The translations under genes and the position numbers were made by a program. Of a stretch of DNA of 64,000 nt, positions 24,801 through 36,354 are shown in pieces (the first letter of the stretch is position 1; each line of letters begins with the position of its first letter). Under the pieces are notes generated by a model. The model saw nothing but the letters and a program-made list of their open reading frames with translations, was not told the DNA's origin and made no database searches. Source of the stretch: Paramacrobiotus metropolitanus (Eukaryota; Tardigrada; Eutardigrada; Parachela; Macrobiotidae); assembly GCF_019649055.1 (NCBI RefSeq), contig NW_026570333.1:310001-374000 (forward strand), written 5' to 3'.

Positions 24801-27800
24801 GGCGTAATCCGGGGAATCTGAAGCTGAAGATCGTCGTCCCGCCGGCCACTTCCGGCGACGCGGCCACTGCGCCGCCGCCTAATGGCCCGGGCACGCCCGC
24901 CGCGGCTAATCCCCCTAATCGACTGCCGCTGGCGCCCAACTACCATCGCGATCCCGCGCCGCTCTACAGTCCCACCCAGCACAACGGTTTTCATAATTCC
25001 ACATCCGCTGCGTCCCGCGCCCGCTCCCCCTTCGCCTCCCCGCTGCCGTCCCCTTTGACGCCCCAGAGCGCAGGTCAGTCCTGATTTGCTGATTGATGGT
25101 GTTCCTTTCTTGTGTGATTATGGAAATTTATTCTGGAATATTTTTTTAAACACATTGCAGTTAATGTTCCTGTCGTATGTGTAATATCGAATATGTGATG
25201 TTAGAAATTTATTTTTGATTATTTTTTAACACATGTACAATTTTTATGTTCCCATCGTATGTGATTACTTATAGAAATTTATTTTGGCATATATATTATT
25301 TTTTGCACATTAACAATTATTTTTTGTGCGTTTTTGATCGATTGGAGATTATGATGAGCTCATGGTTCGATTAAGTAATTGCTAGAATTAGAATTTTGGC
25401 ACGATTTTTCACCGAGCGAATTGCAGAAGTACCAGAGTTATTGTAGAACAGTGGTCTAGCGTGTATTTACCATTGCTACAGTCGATTGGACATTACCGAT
25501 TGAGAAATGTATTCGCGTTTTCATGATAATTTTTTTTTCTGTTTAAAGGTGGTTTAGTAATAAGAATTTTTACAACTACATATACGTATATAACAATATT
25601 TTTCTTGGCTTTTTCATCGAACAACTTGCTTTTTAATTGGAATATATTAATTTTGTGAACATATGTTAGCGTATTTTGAAAATGTAAATTCGCGGATTTT
25701 CTAATAAAATTTCCGAAATTATGTTCCAAACTTTATTCTTATTTTAGTTTATCGTCATATGTTACTTCTTATTTTTTCATTTGAGAAAATTTGGCTGAGA
25801 GCGTTTCGTTTGTCGTTTAATCAAGTATTTTTGGAATATTTTGGCACTTCTGCATTGATTCTAATCAAACATTTTCCATGGTATAAAACTGATATGAAAG
25901 CCTGTTTTAATGTTTTCATCGTAAGCGAATTGTTGGCATTTCGTGTAGCAAGCTGTCAATTGCGCGATGTGTTGTGACGGGGAGATTTTTCCCACATTTT
26001 TTCGTGTTTGTATTACAATGTTGGACGGCGGACGGCAAACACGCTGTCGTTGTTGTGGACAGCTGGCAAATGTTGGCACATCTTCATCTGCTCAGCGTTG
26101 AGTGGTGTATTCGCCGATTAGAATACCGAAGCACGCCTCGTGCTCCGTTTTCGACGGCGATTAAGTGCTGACAGAAGACAGACAACAGAAATTGGAGAAC
26201 GCTAGGTATTCGCTGAAAATTCTTATGGCAGTTTTGTCAGTTATTAGCAATGATCGGCTGAATTTTCTGCTCAGTTCTAACAAGGAAGATACAGAATTTG
26301 TAATTGTTTTTAATGTTTTTCACAGTATAATTCGTCACTTTTTTCGGGCCGCCGGTCAACTGCTTAGGTACGCATACAAAAATCGTAGAGTAGTGGCTTG
26401 TTGCAACCGAGAAACAGTTCGCATAATTAAACAAGAAATTGTGGCTGCTTTCCTAATAATAATTAGTGTTTTATTCATTTTCTTCCGAAATAATAATTTT
26501 ATTTGCTGTGTCCTCGAATATATTTGCTTGGATTTATCCGAGCGGACGTTATTTTAAAAAAAAATTGCCGACCAATTTTTCGTTGAATTAATTCAAATCC
26601 TGTTTGTATTTATTAAAAAATAAATAAAAATCAGTTAAAGCAGTTAATATAAAAATTATTAATTAGTCTGATTCATTAATAAATACAAACAGGATATGAA
26701 TCATTCACGAAAACTACTGGTCGGCAATTTTCTGATAAAAAGAACGTCGAACTCGGTAAATCCAGGAAACTAATCTAATTTTTATATTAATTCATTTATT
26801 AGAAGAATTTCCCAGGTTTATAAAAATTTCTGTTATTATTTTGAAAAATTGATTTATGCTGCCGGTATCATTTTAATGGCTTTAATATCCTCATAAAATT
26901 ATCTAAGAAATTTGTCGGATTACGGGGAAATATTTATGCTTTCCCTGTATAAATACGGTGGTTAGTGATGGATGGCGATTAGTCCGCGTCGTCAAATGCA
27001 TGTGGATCAGCCAGCCGGCAACAGCAAGTGGAGGTTTAATAGCGCCGAGTGCGAGTGATATGGATGACCCAGAATATCGGGCCATAATTTTCATTCATCG
27101 CTCTACAAGTGTATTGAACATTCGGCGGGATAGATAGATGATTCAGAGTGTTATCGGGAGGGGAGAAGTTAGTTAACGCAAGATGGATCGGCCGGTAGTC
27201 TTGACTGTGCCCGTCGCGCGTCTTGATGGCTTTCGTCCATTTCCCGATCGCTTGTCAACGACCTCTGGGCCGCGGCGTGTACACACTCTGCTCCCGCACT
27301 TCACATTCATTCATAATCTTTTCCTTTTATCTCTCTCCTCTTGATAGCGGAGAGATTAGGGGATTTTATCGCGCTGATCGTGCGGTGATCGGATTTTCTG
27401 GAGATTTATTTTCTGCCTTTGTTTTTAATTTTTAAATAATATTATTGTGGATGGAAACGTGAGTACTGTAACAGTTATATACATAGTTAAACTGCTAAAT
27501 TTAATTTTTTAATACAAATGAAGATGAGCGTTGCTGAAATCGAGTGAATAATAACGGAAAAACTTGTGTAATTTATTTTTAATTATAACTAATATTTTGG
27601 AGTTTCTTTATTGCATTATTATTCCGCCGGTACCTAACATGTTTTGACTGTACACAGATTTATGTGTACTTGCTGACCCTGGTTAAATATGTTATCTATT
27701 TTATTTATCAAAGGCAGTCGGCTTTTTCATTAGGGAATACTGAAAACCGGTGCTCGTAAAAGTAAAATTAAGTTTCAACCAGAAAAAGAAAAGGTTGAGG

Positions 27801-30800
27801 TGATGGGAACAAAAAACGAGCCATCCCGGCAGCCGTTAACAGACGGGGCTATATGGTCTGATGACTCTGATTGAAGAATACGCAGCTGTCCAGCAGTGCA
27901 CTCTCCAGCGAGACCACGTCTCCGCTCCAGCGGCATGCCCAGCTCTGCGCCACTTCACCACAAAACTCGTGGTTTTCTTAACATGGCGCCAGCCACGCCA
28001 GTCGTCAGCATTTAAAGTTATTTAGAAAATGGTTTATTCCAGTATTTTTCTGTGGTTTTCCTATGGACTTATTTTTCCGGGACTGTTGTACACATATCAC
28101 CGTCTTTGGATTTATTTTACGTTGTCATTGCGTTCGGCGCGTTCAGCCAGCTTTTATTGGCCCATTCATTATTTGGGGAATTTTTAAAATATGTTTTTCT
28201 AAATGAACACATTTTCCGAGAATTCAGTAACAATGCGACGGGATTTTTTTCGCCAGCTTCTTCGTTGCACAGATGACTGCGGCTGGTATTAGTTAAAAAT
28301 GCTAAAACTTGACGGTCACAAACGATAACCGTTTTCAGTAAAAAAATGATGAAAACTTCGGTGCCGAAATAAATAAAAAAAAGCCAATATTATTGATATT
28401 TGATAAAATATCGGATATTCGTCAAAAATAATCCGTGGAAAAACAGAGGGATTGGGAACTTAATCCCGGAGTGTTTCTGCAGGTGGATTAGGTTCCTTCA
28501 GTAATCTGCACTACTCGACATCCGAGAACAAACCGCTGCCGGTGCTGCGCTCACCCGGCGATGTGTATCCCGTCATGTACCGTTCCGACGTGAAAAACCC
28601 CGTAAACGGCAACGGATTAGCCAACGGTCGTTGCGAGTATGTGGAGTTAATGTGCAGCAACGAGGCCGCGCACCGCGAGCATCCGCCGCAGCCGTATTAC
28701 TACTACAATTACGATCCGGATCTGATCAGCGATGAGTCGTCGGTGCGCAATTCCCGTTCGTCCTTTTCATCCTTCGACGGGTCGAGTTATTCCGCCGGCA
28801 GCTTCACCAATTCGCCGAATAGTGTGTGCGGCGGCAGTGCGCCGGCGCTGGATCTCATGGGCATGCTCAACAACGGGATGACCGTAAGTTGGCGGAATAT
28901 TATTGCGGCATACTCTTTTTTTGATTTTTTATTATTTGGTATAATTATTTTTTTTTGTTTCTGGCATTCGGCATAATTATGTTATTAAAATTACTTTTTT
29001 CTGATATTTTTAAATTTTTATTTTTGAAAATTTCTCATCGTCACGAAGGAATTACATATTTTTGCAAGCGGAAGACATAAGGATTTTTCTGCGAATTTTC
29101 TGGCCTTTTTCGTCGTTTGAATGGGATTTTTATTCTTCCATGTTCGCTTTTTTTTGAAAATGTCAATTTAAGTGAGCACGCTTTTAGCAGTATTTGCCAT
29201 AATTTTGTTTGGAAATTAATTTATTTTTATTATAGTTTTTAACTGTGTTCTTCGGCGCATCATAAATTCAAAAGATTTGCATTTTTGGCATCTGAATTAT
29301 GGTTTGTTTTATTTTACTGCATTTTCGAATCCAATTTTTTTTAAAATTAACTATCTTGTTAAACGATTTTTTGGAATTGTTCGTCGTATGCATGTTTTTC
29401 TGTTCGTCAGGTTTTAGAATCTGCTTTTTAAAAATAATGGCCTTGTTCTTTCTCGTCAGGAAAAAAAGTATTTTTACAGTGATTAAAAAAAAATAAATTT
29501 AATTTATAACGTTGATTTTACCTTTTATATTCGGCGCCGAGTGATACCGAACCGTATATGTAAAACTGCTGTGGTTGCGTGAAACAGTCACTGTACTACG
29601 TTTTCCTCTTATCTGCAACGCAGAGTCGGCCGAACGTGAACGATCAAATTCCTAATTTTTCCTGGTGTGTTTTACGTAATTGATTTTTCCAAATTTTTTC
29701 AGTTGATCTTCTACTTTTATTTTAGACGATAATTCCATGCATAGAGTATACGCGTAATGTTGTTTGGAAATTTTCCATTTTGTTAGTTTTTGGCGTTAAA
29801 GTTGAAGCGAGTTATAGAATTTTGTTTTTCTGACTTTTCTTTAATTAATGGTAACTGGTAAGCGGTAAGTATCACCCGAGTTAAGTTTTTTGATCCCTCA
29901 AATATGCTGATAATATAATAAAATTTATGTGGATTTTTGTAAAAATTTGCGGTTAAACGGGCATTTTTCTCGCGAGTTTTTCTGCCGTTTTTCCTGTATG
30001 AATTGCTCTGACAGGATCGGTTAATTTTTTCTTGATAAATCGCTAAATAATTCATCCTGACACATGGGTAATTGTATCGGCCAAAAGAAACACCAACTAT
30101 TTTCTTCCCTCAAATTGAGCGCGAGTTGGTTAACTGTCGCGCGCCGCTAATCGGCTGATCCGTCACCCGCGCATTGTTGAATAGCGGGGTGATCGGACCG
30201 CGGTTGTCAGTAGTGTATTTAGTGTAAAATGCCGGAGAAAGCGTTTGTGTAATTGACGGATGTGCGGACGGTTGCAGGACAACGAAGTGCTGTCGGCGTG
30301 GCTGGGCAGCATCGGTCTGACCGACTACTTCCCCCACTTCATCCAGGCCGGATACGACATGCCCACCATCCAGCGCATGACGACGGAAGTGAGTGTGGCG
30401 TGTGTAGTTTGTGTAATCAAGTGTCCGGGAACGTTTTGAACGCTTCGTTAGGTTTTTTATTTGTTTTTCTCTGGGTACACTTCGGTTTAATGGATAATGT
30501 GCATGTTTGCGGGAAAATTATTTTTGAATGCCCGCATACTGAAAACAAATCAACGGGATATTGTTGAAAGTAGCGAGGTCACTGTTAAAATAAACAGCAG
30601 AAAGATTTTCCGAAAAGATAATACAGAAGCGTGGAAAAATAATTAATGATTTTACTGTTGAATATTGGAAAGATAAATTACGTACGCATTGCTTTTTTAC
30701 GCGTTATGTTATGCAGCAGAACTGGGAGAATCGTAGTCTATGGGCGTGAGCTTCTTGCACATAAATAGAGTTATTACCTGTCACTCCTTTCTGATTTATG

Positions 30801-33800
30801 TAATTTGCGACGGTTTTGTTGGGTAAGATTTTTTTCCATAATAATTTAAAATTTTTTTGCAAAGGTTTTAAAAATTTGCCGCTTCCTTAACTGTTTTTTA
30901 GGTTGCAGTATCAAAACGCCTCTGAAAAAATTGGGCACATAAACAAATAATACAAATGATAGAGTTTTAGCGGCTGTTGAATAAGATGGTTAGGGGAATG
31001 TTTTGTTGAAATGGGAATATTATAAATTAATATATTATAGATTAAATATTATAAATGGAAATGGGAGTATGATATATTAAATTGAGCGGAAAACCGGCTT
31101 GAAAAAATGAGTATTAAACCGCAAATTGGCACAAAATATGAGCAAAGTGTGGATGACGCAGAGCGATTTGAAAGTGAACTCTGGAGCCTGGTATTAAATT
31201 TGACGAAAGGTCAGAGTGTGAAGTGGGGTGGATGTGTTGCAGGATTTAACGGGGATCGGCATCAGCAAGCCGAGTCATCGGAAGCGATTCCGGGCGGAAA
31301 TCACGCGGCTGCCCAACATGGACGCCTTCCAGTTCGGCAGCGACATACCCGTATGTCATCCCATATTATCGCCTTATAAAGTATTTCGTGGTTAAACAGA
31401 TATTTAAAATTTAACAAATAACGATAAAAACGATTTAAAATAAATAAAAATAAATACATAAAAATTTTCAAATATTTTCAAATATTTTCAAAATGCTTCT
31501 AATAAATTGAAAATAAAGGTAACCGAATAACTTTAAAGAAAAGGTTATAATCCTTAGTTATAGTTTTTTTAAAGTTTAATACGGTTTTTTAAAAATAAAA
31601 GGTTTTATTGATAGGTTTAAAAGCCTTTTATTTAAGTAAATCTACGCTGTAGAAGTTTAAATAGATTAGTTCTTATGGTTTGCTTTTCATGGTAATTTTT
31701 TTGTTAAATCACATTTTTGGTTGTTTTTTCAATAGGTTATTTTTTTGTTAATTATTTTTGTTTGTCGTCATTTCTTATTGTTTTGCTGATTCTGGCACGG
31801 TAATAATTCAGTTGGAGAAGTATTGCGAGAGTTGTAGTCTATGGGCGTTAGCTGTTCCGACATACGTGTAGATATTCACTGTCCTTCATCGATGATTTGA
31901 TTAGCGACGGTAGTGTTGCGCGAGAACCTTTTTCATAATAATTTAAAATTTTTACAATGTGTTTAAAATTTGTGTTTTCAGGTGTTTAAATTACGTTAGT
32001 GTTTCACAATTTTGTTTTATAGTTTTTCGGTGACGTTAAATTAATTTGGAGATTTTTGTGGAAATGCTTTTTGTGCGGCGCAGGTGACGATGAATCAGCT
32101 GCTGTCGGCGGTGAAATTGTCGGAGTACACGGAGTTATTCGCCGCGCAACGGCTACACAGCGTGGACGACATGCTCAATTTGACATGGGAGGATCTGGAA
32201 GAAATCGGCGTGAAGAAATTAGGTTAGTGTGTGGCCCCGACCCGTTCCCAGGGCGCCCAATTATCCTGTAGCGCCGTTTAGCGCTGATTGTCTTCAATGC
32301 CGCATCCGATTGTGGTCGTGTAGTCAAAGATGTCACTGCAGCTTTTTTCTCCTTTTTCTCGCTATTGAAAATACAAGAATTTCCTCGTTTTTCCTAATGT
32401 ACAAATCTGTCTTGCAGTAGAGTAGTTTTTTTGATAATTTTGTTTATTAATATATTATAATCTTGTCGACCGTTCTCTTAACTTTTTTGCAGTGTGAAAT
32501 ATTTTATTTAATTCAGTTCATTTTATTTTATGTAGATTTATTTTAAATTTATTTCATTTTGATTTCTATTTCGATTTTTTTCCTTTAGGTTTTCATTAAG
32601 GCTTCGTTTTTATTAGATTTTATGATTTTGTTTTATTTAGATCTCCTTACTTAATTTTTCCTGACTCGTATTTTTCAGCCATAAAATTTCTTTGGTTTTT
32701 TCAATAAACGTATTAATTTTTTAGATGTATCGTCTTGATATTTTTGTTTGTTTTTATTTTGTTATTTTATGTATTTATTTATTTTCGTTTTTATTTTAAC
32801 GGGTTTATTCTGTGTGTCTGCTACCGATATTTAAATTTTTTCTGTAAATTAACTGCGAAATTATTGTTGTAGGTCACCTGAAGAAGTTGACGCTGGGCAT
32901 CCGGCACTTCCGGGCGCTGAAGCGGCACACGGTGCTGCTGGAACAGGAGCAGCAGCTGCACCGGGAGAACACCCACAGCCCCGTCGCCCCCGCCCCGCCC
33001 AACGGGCATCTGGCGGCGGCGCACACCGGCGCCACGGACGACACGGGCAGCGGCAGCGCCAGTATCGGCTCCGGCTCGTCCGGCGCCCGCCCGCTGCCGG
33101 CGGCGCCCCTCCTGACCACGTTCCAGGTTGGTTGATTTTTTAAGCGGGATTTTATTGTATGAAATTAACCCTCCTTTTCATTACTTACATCTTTTCAATA
33201 TTTTTTTTATTTTAATTTTTCTGTAAACTTTTAACTATATAAAAAAATCGATAATTTTGTTTGGTAAAGAAAATGCAAAAAAATAAAATACGCAAATAAA
33301 AATAACTGGTAAGTAAATAATAAAACAGTTAAATGTTTTTAATAAATTAGGCGCCACCGTCGGGAACAACCTCCCCTTCAAAAAAGCTCAACGGCCACCT
33401 GCCCGAGCTGCGGCGCCCGCACTCCGCGCATTCCGACCGCCCGGGCGGCCCCCACCACCTGGCCCTCCCCAACGGTTCCTCCCCGACCCCCCGGTCCCCC
33501 GCGCCCCCTCCCCCGGCCCCCTCGCCTCTCTCCAGCCCCTCCAAGAAACCCCCGACACGCCGGACACCACCAAGACCCTCCCGCGCCGCAAATCCACCCG
33601 CACCTTCGCGCAACGCTTCGCCCAAGCCTTCCACAAGGACCCCGCCCGCAAAAAATCCACCCCGTGCTCCCCGGAACCCCCCGATCCCCGCAAACCCCAC
33701 CCGGAGGTCGGGGACCCGGTTTATCCGCCGCCGAGCAGTAATTCCCTCTCGTCCTTCGCCCCGACCACCCTGGCGGCGCTGGCTAGTCCCCGCGCCAACC

Positions 33801-34204
33801 AGTTACTGAGCCGGCACCCCGGAGGACCTCCGACGGACCCCGGGGACCTCGGGGAGGACGTCCTAGATCTCGCCGCGTTCCCGCCGCCCCCGAGTCCCTT
33901 GTTGCGGGGTCTCCACGCACTGGAGGAGCTGTCGGTGGACACGGAGCGGACCCCGACCCTCCCGCATAGGAGATTGCTCCCGCCGGAGGTCCCGTTCGCC
34001 CGGGATGACCTCGGGACGGTCCGGCAGCGCGCGGTGGTGCCGCCGCGGGCCGTCTGCGGTCCGACCACCTTCTGTGATCCGCGGCGACCGCCTGGAGGTG
34101 GCGGGCAGTGCGAGGTGCTGGATGAGATCAGCGGGATGCTGGCCAGCCTCACCTGCGAGTTGGACCAGGCCATGGTGCAGCTGGAGGCCGCCGAACACGG
34201 CTGA
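18819..34204 (+). CDS. Caskin-like synaptic scaffold protein with tandem SAM domains, nine exons
   Basis: Caskins are cytoplasmic scaffolds that bind CASK and LAR-type receptor phosphatase partners at synapses. Exons: 18819-19152, 23624-23854, 24783-25073, 28483-28883, 30278-30388, 31243-31350, 32084-32222, 32873-33126, 33351-34204. SAM1 spans exons 5-6 (VLSAWLGSIGLTDYFPHFI, GYDMPTIQRM, LTGIGISKPSHRKR) and SAM2 exons 7-8 (LSAVKLSEYTELF, LTWEDLEEIGVKKLGHLKK); both follow the Caskin pattern closely. The flanks are Ser/Pro-rich and disordered, and a conserved-looking helix near the end (LDEISGMLASLTCELDQA) resembles the Caskin C-terminus. No ankyrin repeats or SH3 domain lie in the window. Exon 1 instead starts MGANQSS, a good N-myristoylation signal; an in-frame ATG nine bases upstream would spoil it. 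The last exon needs one extra base near 33545 to keep the better frame (see findings). AATAAA is at 34497-34502. Confidence 0.83.
23281..23640 (+). repeat. Tandem intron units carrying copies of the Caskin exon 2 edge
   Basis: The true exon 2 opens with ATGAGATGCCCACGG after TTTTCTAG. The string TGATGAGATGCCCACGG is already present at 23283-23299 inside the intron, followed by TGCAGACAAAAATGTTTACT. A second related unit starts at about 23446 (TTCTGCAGACATCGATGCAG, then ACGAAAATGTTTACT). Unit starts near 23281, 23446 and 23617 give spacings of about 165 and 171 bp. Confidence 0.75.
26528..26764. mobile_element. Inverted-repeat (MITE-like) element
   Basis: The left arm carries TGGATTTA-CCGAG, GACGTT, AAATTGCCGACCA and then TCCTGTTTGTATTTATTAA. 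The right arm carries the reverse complement of each in the same nested order, so the stretch folds into one long hairpin of about 100-bp imperfect arms. It contains no coding frame. It lies in intron 3 of the Caskin-like gene. Exact ends and target duplication are not clear. Confidence 0.7.
27742..28011 (+). repeat. Dispersed repeat, copy B
   Basis: This is the second copy of the family at 2031-2300, in the same orientation, inside intron 3 of the Caskin-like gene. It shares GGAACAAAAAACGAGCCATC and AGCCGTTAACAGACGGGG and ends CCAGCCACGCCAGTCGTCAG. It lacks the extra segment found in copy A. No open frame is seen. Confidence 0.75.
30725..30885 (+). repeat. Intronic repeat, copy 1 (homologous to 31826-31970)
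   Basis: It begins GTAGTCTATGGGCGT and runs through GCGACGGT to CATAATAATTTAAAATTTTT. The same landmarks recur in the same order about 1.1 kb downstream, in the next intron. The two introns flank the exon that encodes the second half of SAM1. Confidence 0.65.
31826..31970 (+). repeat. Intronic repeat, copy 2
   Basis: This is the partner of 30725-30885: GTAGTCTATGGGCGTTAGCT, then GCGACGGT and CATAATAATTTAAAATTTTT. Divergence is substantial, so the duplication is not recent. Confidence 0.65.
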
Positions 34205-34987
34205 CCAATGTTTCCGGGATTTCTGGAATTTTTTCCGGAATTTTTGGAATTTTCCTGGGATTTTCTGGAATTTTTCCGGGATTTTTGGAATTTTTTCCGG
34301 AATTTTCTGGGTAATTTTCCGGGAATTTTTAATGTTTTCGGGTTTTTTGGAAATTGAATGAATTTGTTGTGGTTTTTTTTAAATGGTCTTCCTCGTTTGT
34401 GTTCGGAAAAGCAGTTGGTGTAGCTTGTAAAAAATATGATTGCTTATTTTTTTGTACTCGAAAATCTGATTTTCCTGCGAAAATTCTATGATGCAGAATA
34501 AATTGATCGATGGATGAAAAACCCAGAAAAATTATATAAAAAAAGTAGGAAAATAATTTTGATCTAATTAATTTTAATAATCCCGTTATTAAAAAAAATA
34601 ATTTTTTAATAATCCCGTGATGGAAAGAAACCGAGCGAAATATGGCAAAAAAATAATCAAAAATCTTAATTAAATGCTTGTGGCGAAAATCGGTGGTAAA
34701 AAATAAAAACAAACATTTATTTCATTGGAATTCGCAAATCGCCGTCGCACGCTCGTTGTCAAATGACAGGACATTCAAACCTTCGCCGCATCACGATGAA
34801 AAAACAACATCTTTTTTTGATCAAAACCGCCGTGCTGATTTTTGTGAACCGATTTTTAAATTAAGCCGCTACGCCCGAAATGAGAAAGTGTGTGTCGTGT
34901 GGAAAGAAACAACCGCCATTGCGAGAAAAATAGAGAGACAGTGAAGAAACAGATCTAACGCCCCGTCCGCGGTGCTGATCGCGCTCC
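34205..34987. other. Convergent 3' region with tandem TTCCGGGAATTTT-type repeat
   Basis: The region lies between the Caskin stop and the stop of the oppositely transcribed dynein light chain. 34207-34350 is a short-period repeat of GGAATTTTTCCGGG-like units (about 11-19 bp). AATAAA at 34497-34502 serves the plus gene. On the minus strand, AATAAA (TTTATT at 34716-34721) fits the light-chain gene. There are no exons. Confidence 0.55.
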
Positions 34988-36354
34988 TCATCCCGATTTG
35001 AAGAGGAGGATGGCCACCTGGCCCAGGTAGAAGTAGATGAAGTGCTTCGTCTCGTGGGTCACCTACACAAACCAAGAAAAACATTTGCAGATTAGTGGGA
35101 GAATTAAAAAAAAAACCCTACGTAAATTCTAAAGCGAGTAAAATTTCCGTATTATTTTTTAATATTTTTTTAAAAATCTACATTAATTAGTGTGCATGTT
35201 TTTCTGTATTTTCTCAACTTCTTAAAACAGTCAGAAATATTCGGAAATTAGAGGGAAAATTTATGAAAAAAAATACGTACCGACATTGTACAATGGACTG
35301 AAATTCATGGATTATTTTTAATATTATTTTAAGTCTACAATAATCTGTCAACATGTTTTCTTGTATTTCTCACCTACATCAAACACTCAAAAAATATTCT
35401 GCCAATTAACGAATAATTTCGGAAGGAAAATTATGACTGCAAAAAATTCGGCAATCAATTGCTTTAATAATCAATTTTGTAATTAAACACGTTATTTCCT
35501 TTCGGATTTTTTTTTCAGTATTTCGTTTCCATTAGCTACGGCTGGGCATTCAGAAAAGAAAATTAATGCACCACTCTCGATGATCTGAAATCTCGATTTT
35601 TAAAAGTGGATAAACAAGACAATAAAATTTTAATTACAGACCAATAAAAATGCAATTAAATTCCGACAGAGAAAAAAATGGGGCCACCGCGAACACTCCA
35701 CTGTTACAGACAAGATCACCGTTCAAATTGCAAAATCATGACGAAAAATAAATCCCAACGAAAATGAGCAGCCGCTAGAATTGTGTGAAAGTTTGATGCT
35801 CAAAAATAAATTAAAAATAAACACAAAAGTCAGAAAAAAGCGATAAATATTCAATTTCTAATTTCCAGCTCACAAATTTCCCGAATAAAAACTGGATAAA
35901 AATTCCAGTTACCGGGAAAATACTAGGAGACATTTTTGAAAAAATTCACGGATGAATTTGCAATAACAAAAATTTAAATAAGATCAATAAATCAAAAATG
36001 GATGAAAAAAAAACCAGAAATAAGCGATAAATCATAAATATTCAATTTTTAATTTCCGGATCACAAATTTCCTGAATAAAAATTGTGTAAAAATTCCTGG
36101 TACCGAGAAAATACTGCCAGAATTTTTAAAAAAAATTCCAGGATGAGTGTCAGACTTACATAGCTGCCGAAATTGCGGCCGACGATGCAGTGCCATGTGG
36201 GATTGTACTTCTTGTCGAACTCCTTCTTGATGAAGGCCGCAATGTCCTTCTCGATGTTGTACTTCTCCAGGGCCTGCGTGGCAATGTCCACGGCATCCTG
36301 CTGCATCTCCTCCGACATGTCGGCGTTCTTGATCACGGCCTTGCGCTCCGACAT
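34988..36354 (-). CDS. DYNLL: Dynein light chain LC8 (DYNLL), two coding exons, 89 aa
   Basis: LC8 is a homodimeric hub subunit of cytoplasmic and axonemal dynein that also binds many short-motif partners and myosin V. Exons on the minus strand are 36354-36160 and 35062-34988. The donor is GTAAGT, the acceptor is TTTGTGTAG, and the junction is in phase 0 between Tyr65 and Val66. The protein has the exact family length of 89 residues. It shows the family sequence throughout: [18 protein letters not shown] at the start, [17 protein letters not shown] in the central strand, and [20 protein letters not shown] at the end. The ATG is immediately preceded by TGTGTGCAGAAGA, so a 5' UTR intron is likely. 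The intron holds a two-copy tandem repeat (about 35855-35955 and 36048-36150). The gene converges on the Caskin-like gene. Nothing is odd in the protein. Confidence 0.97.
35855..36150. repeat. Two-copy tandem repeat in the LC8 intron, about 190-bp period
   Basis: Both copies read AGCGATAAAT, ATTCAATTT, TAATTTCC, CACAAATTTCC, GAATAAAAA, AAAAATTCC, GAAAATACT in order. The second copy runs to within ten bases of the exon 1 donor. Confidence 0.7.

Noticed and set aside
26165-26557. 130-residue open frame
   Set aside because: It is AT-rich with no codon bias, lies inside a Caskin intron and runs into the inverted-repeat element. It also contains the A-box-like motif in an unconserved setting.
33347-33700. 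Gly/Arg-rich minus-strand frames
   Set aside because: They are opposite-strand reading of the C-rich last Caskin exon, with no splice partners.
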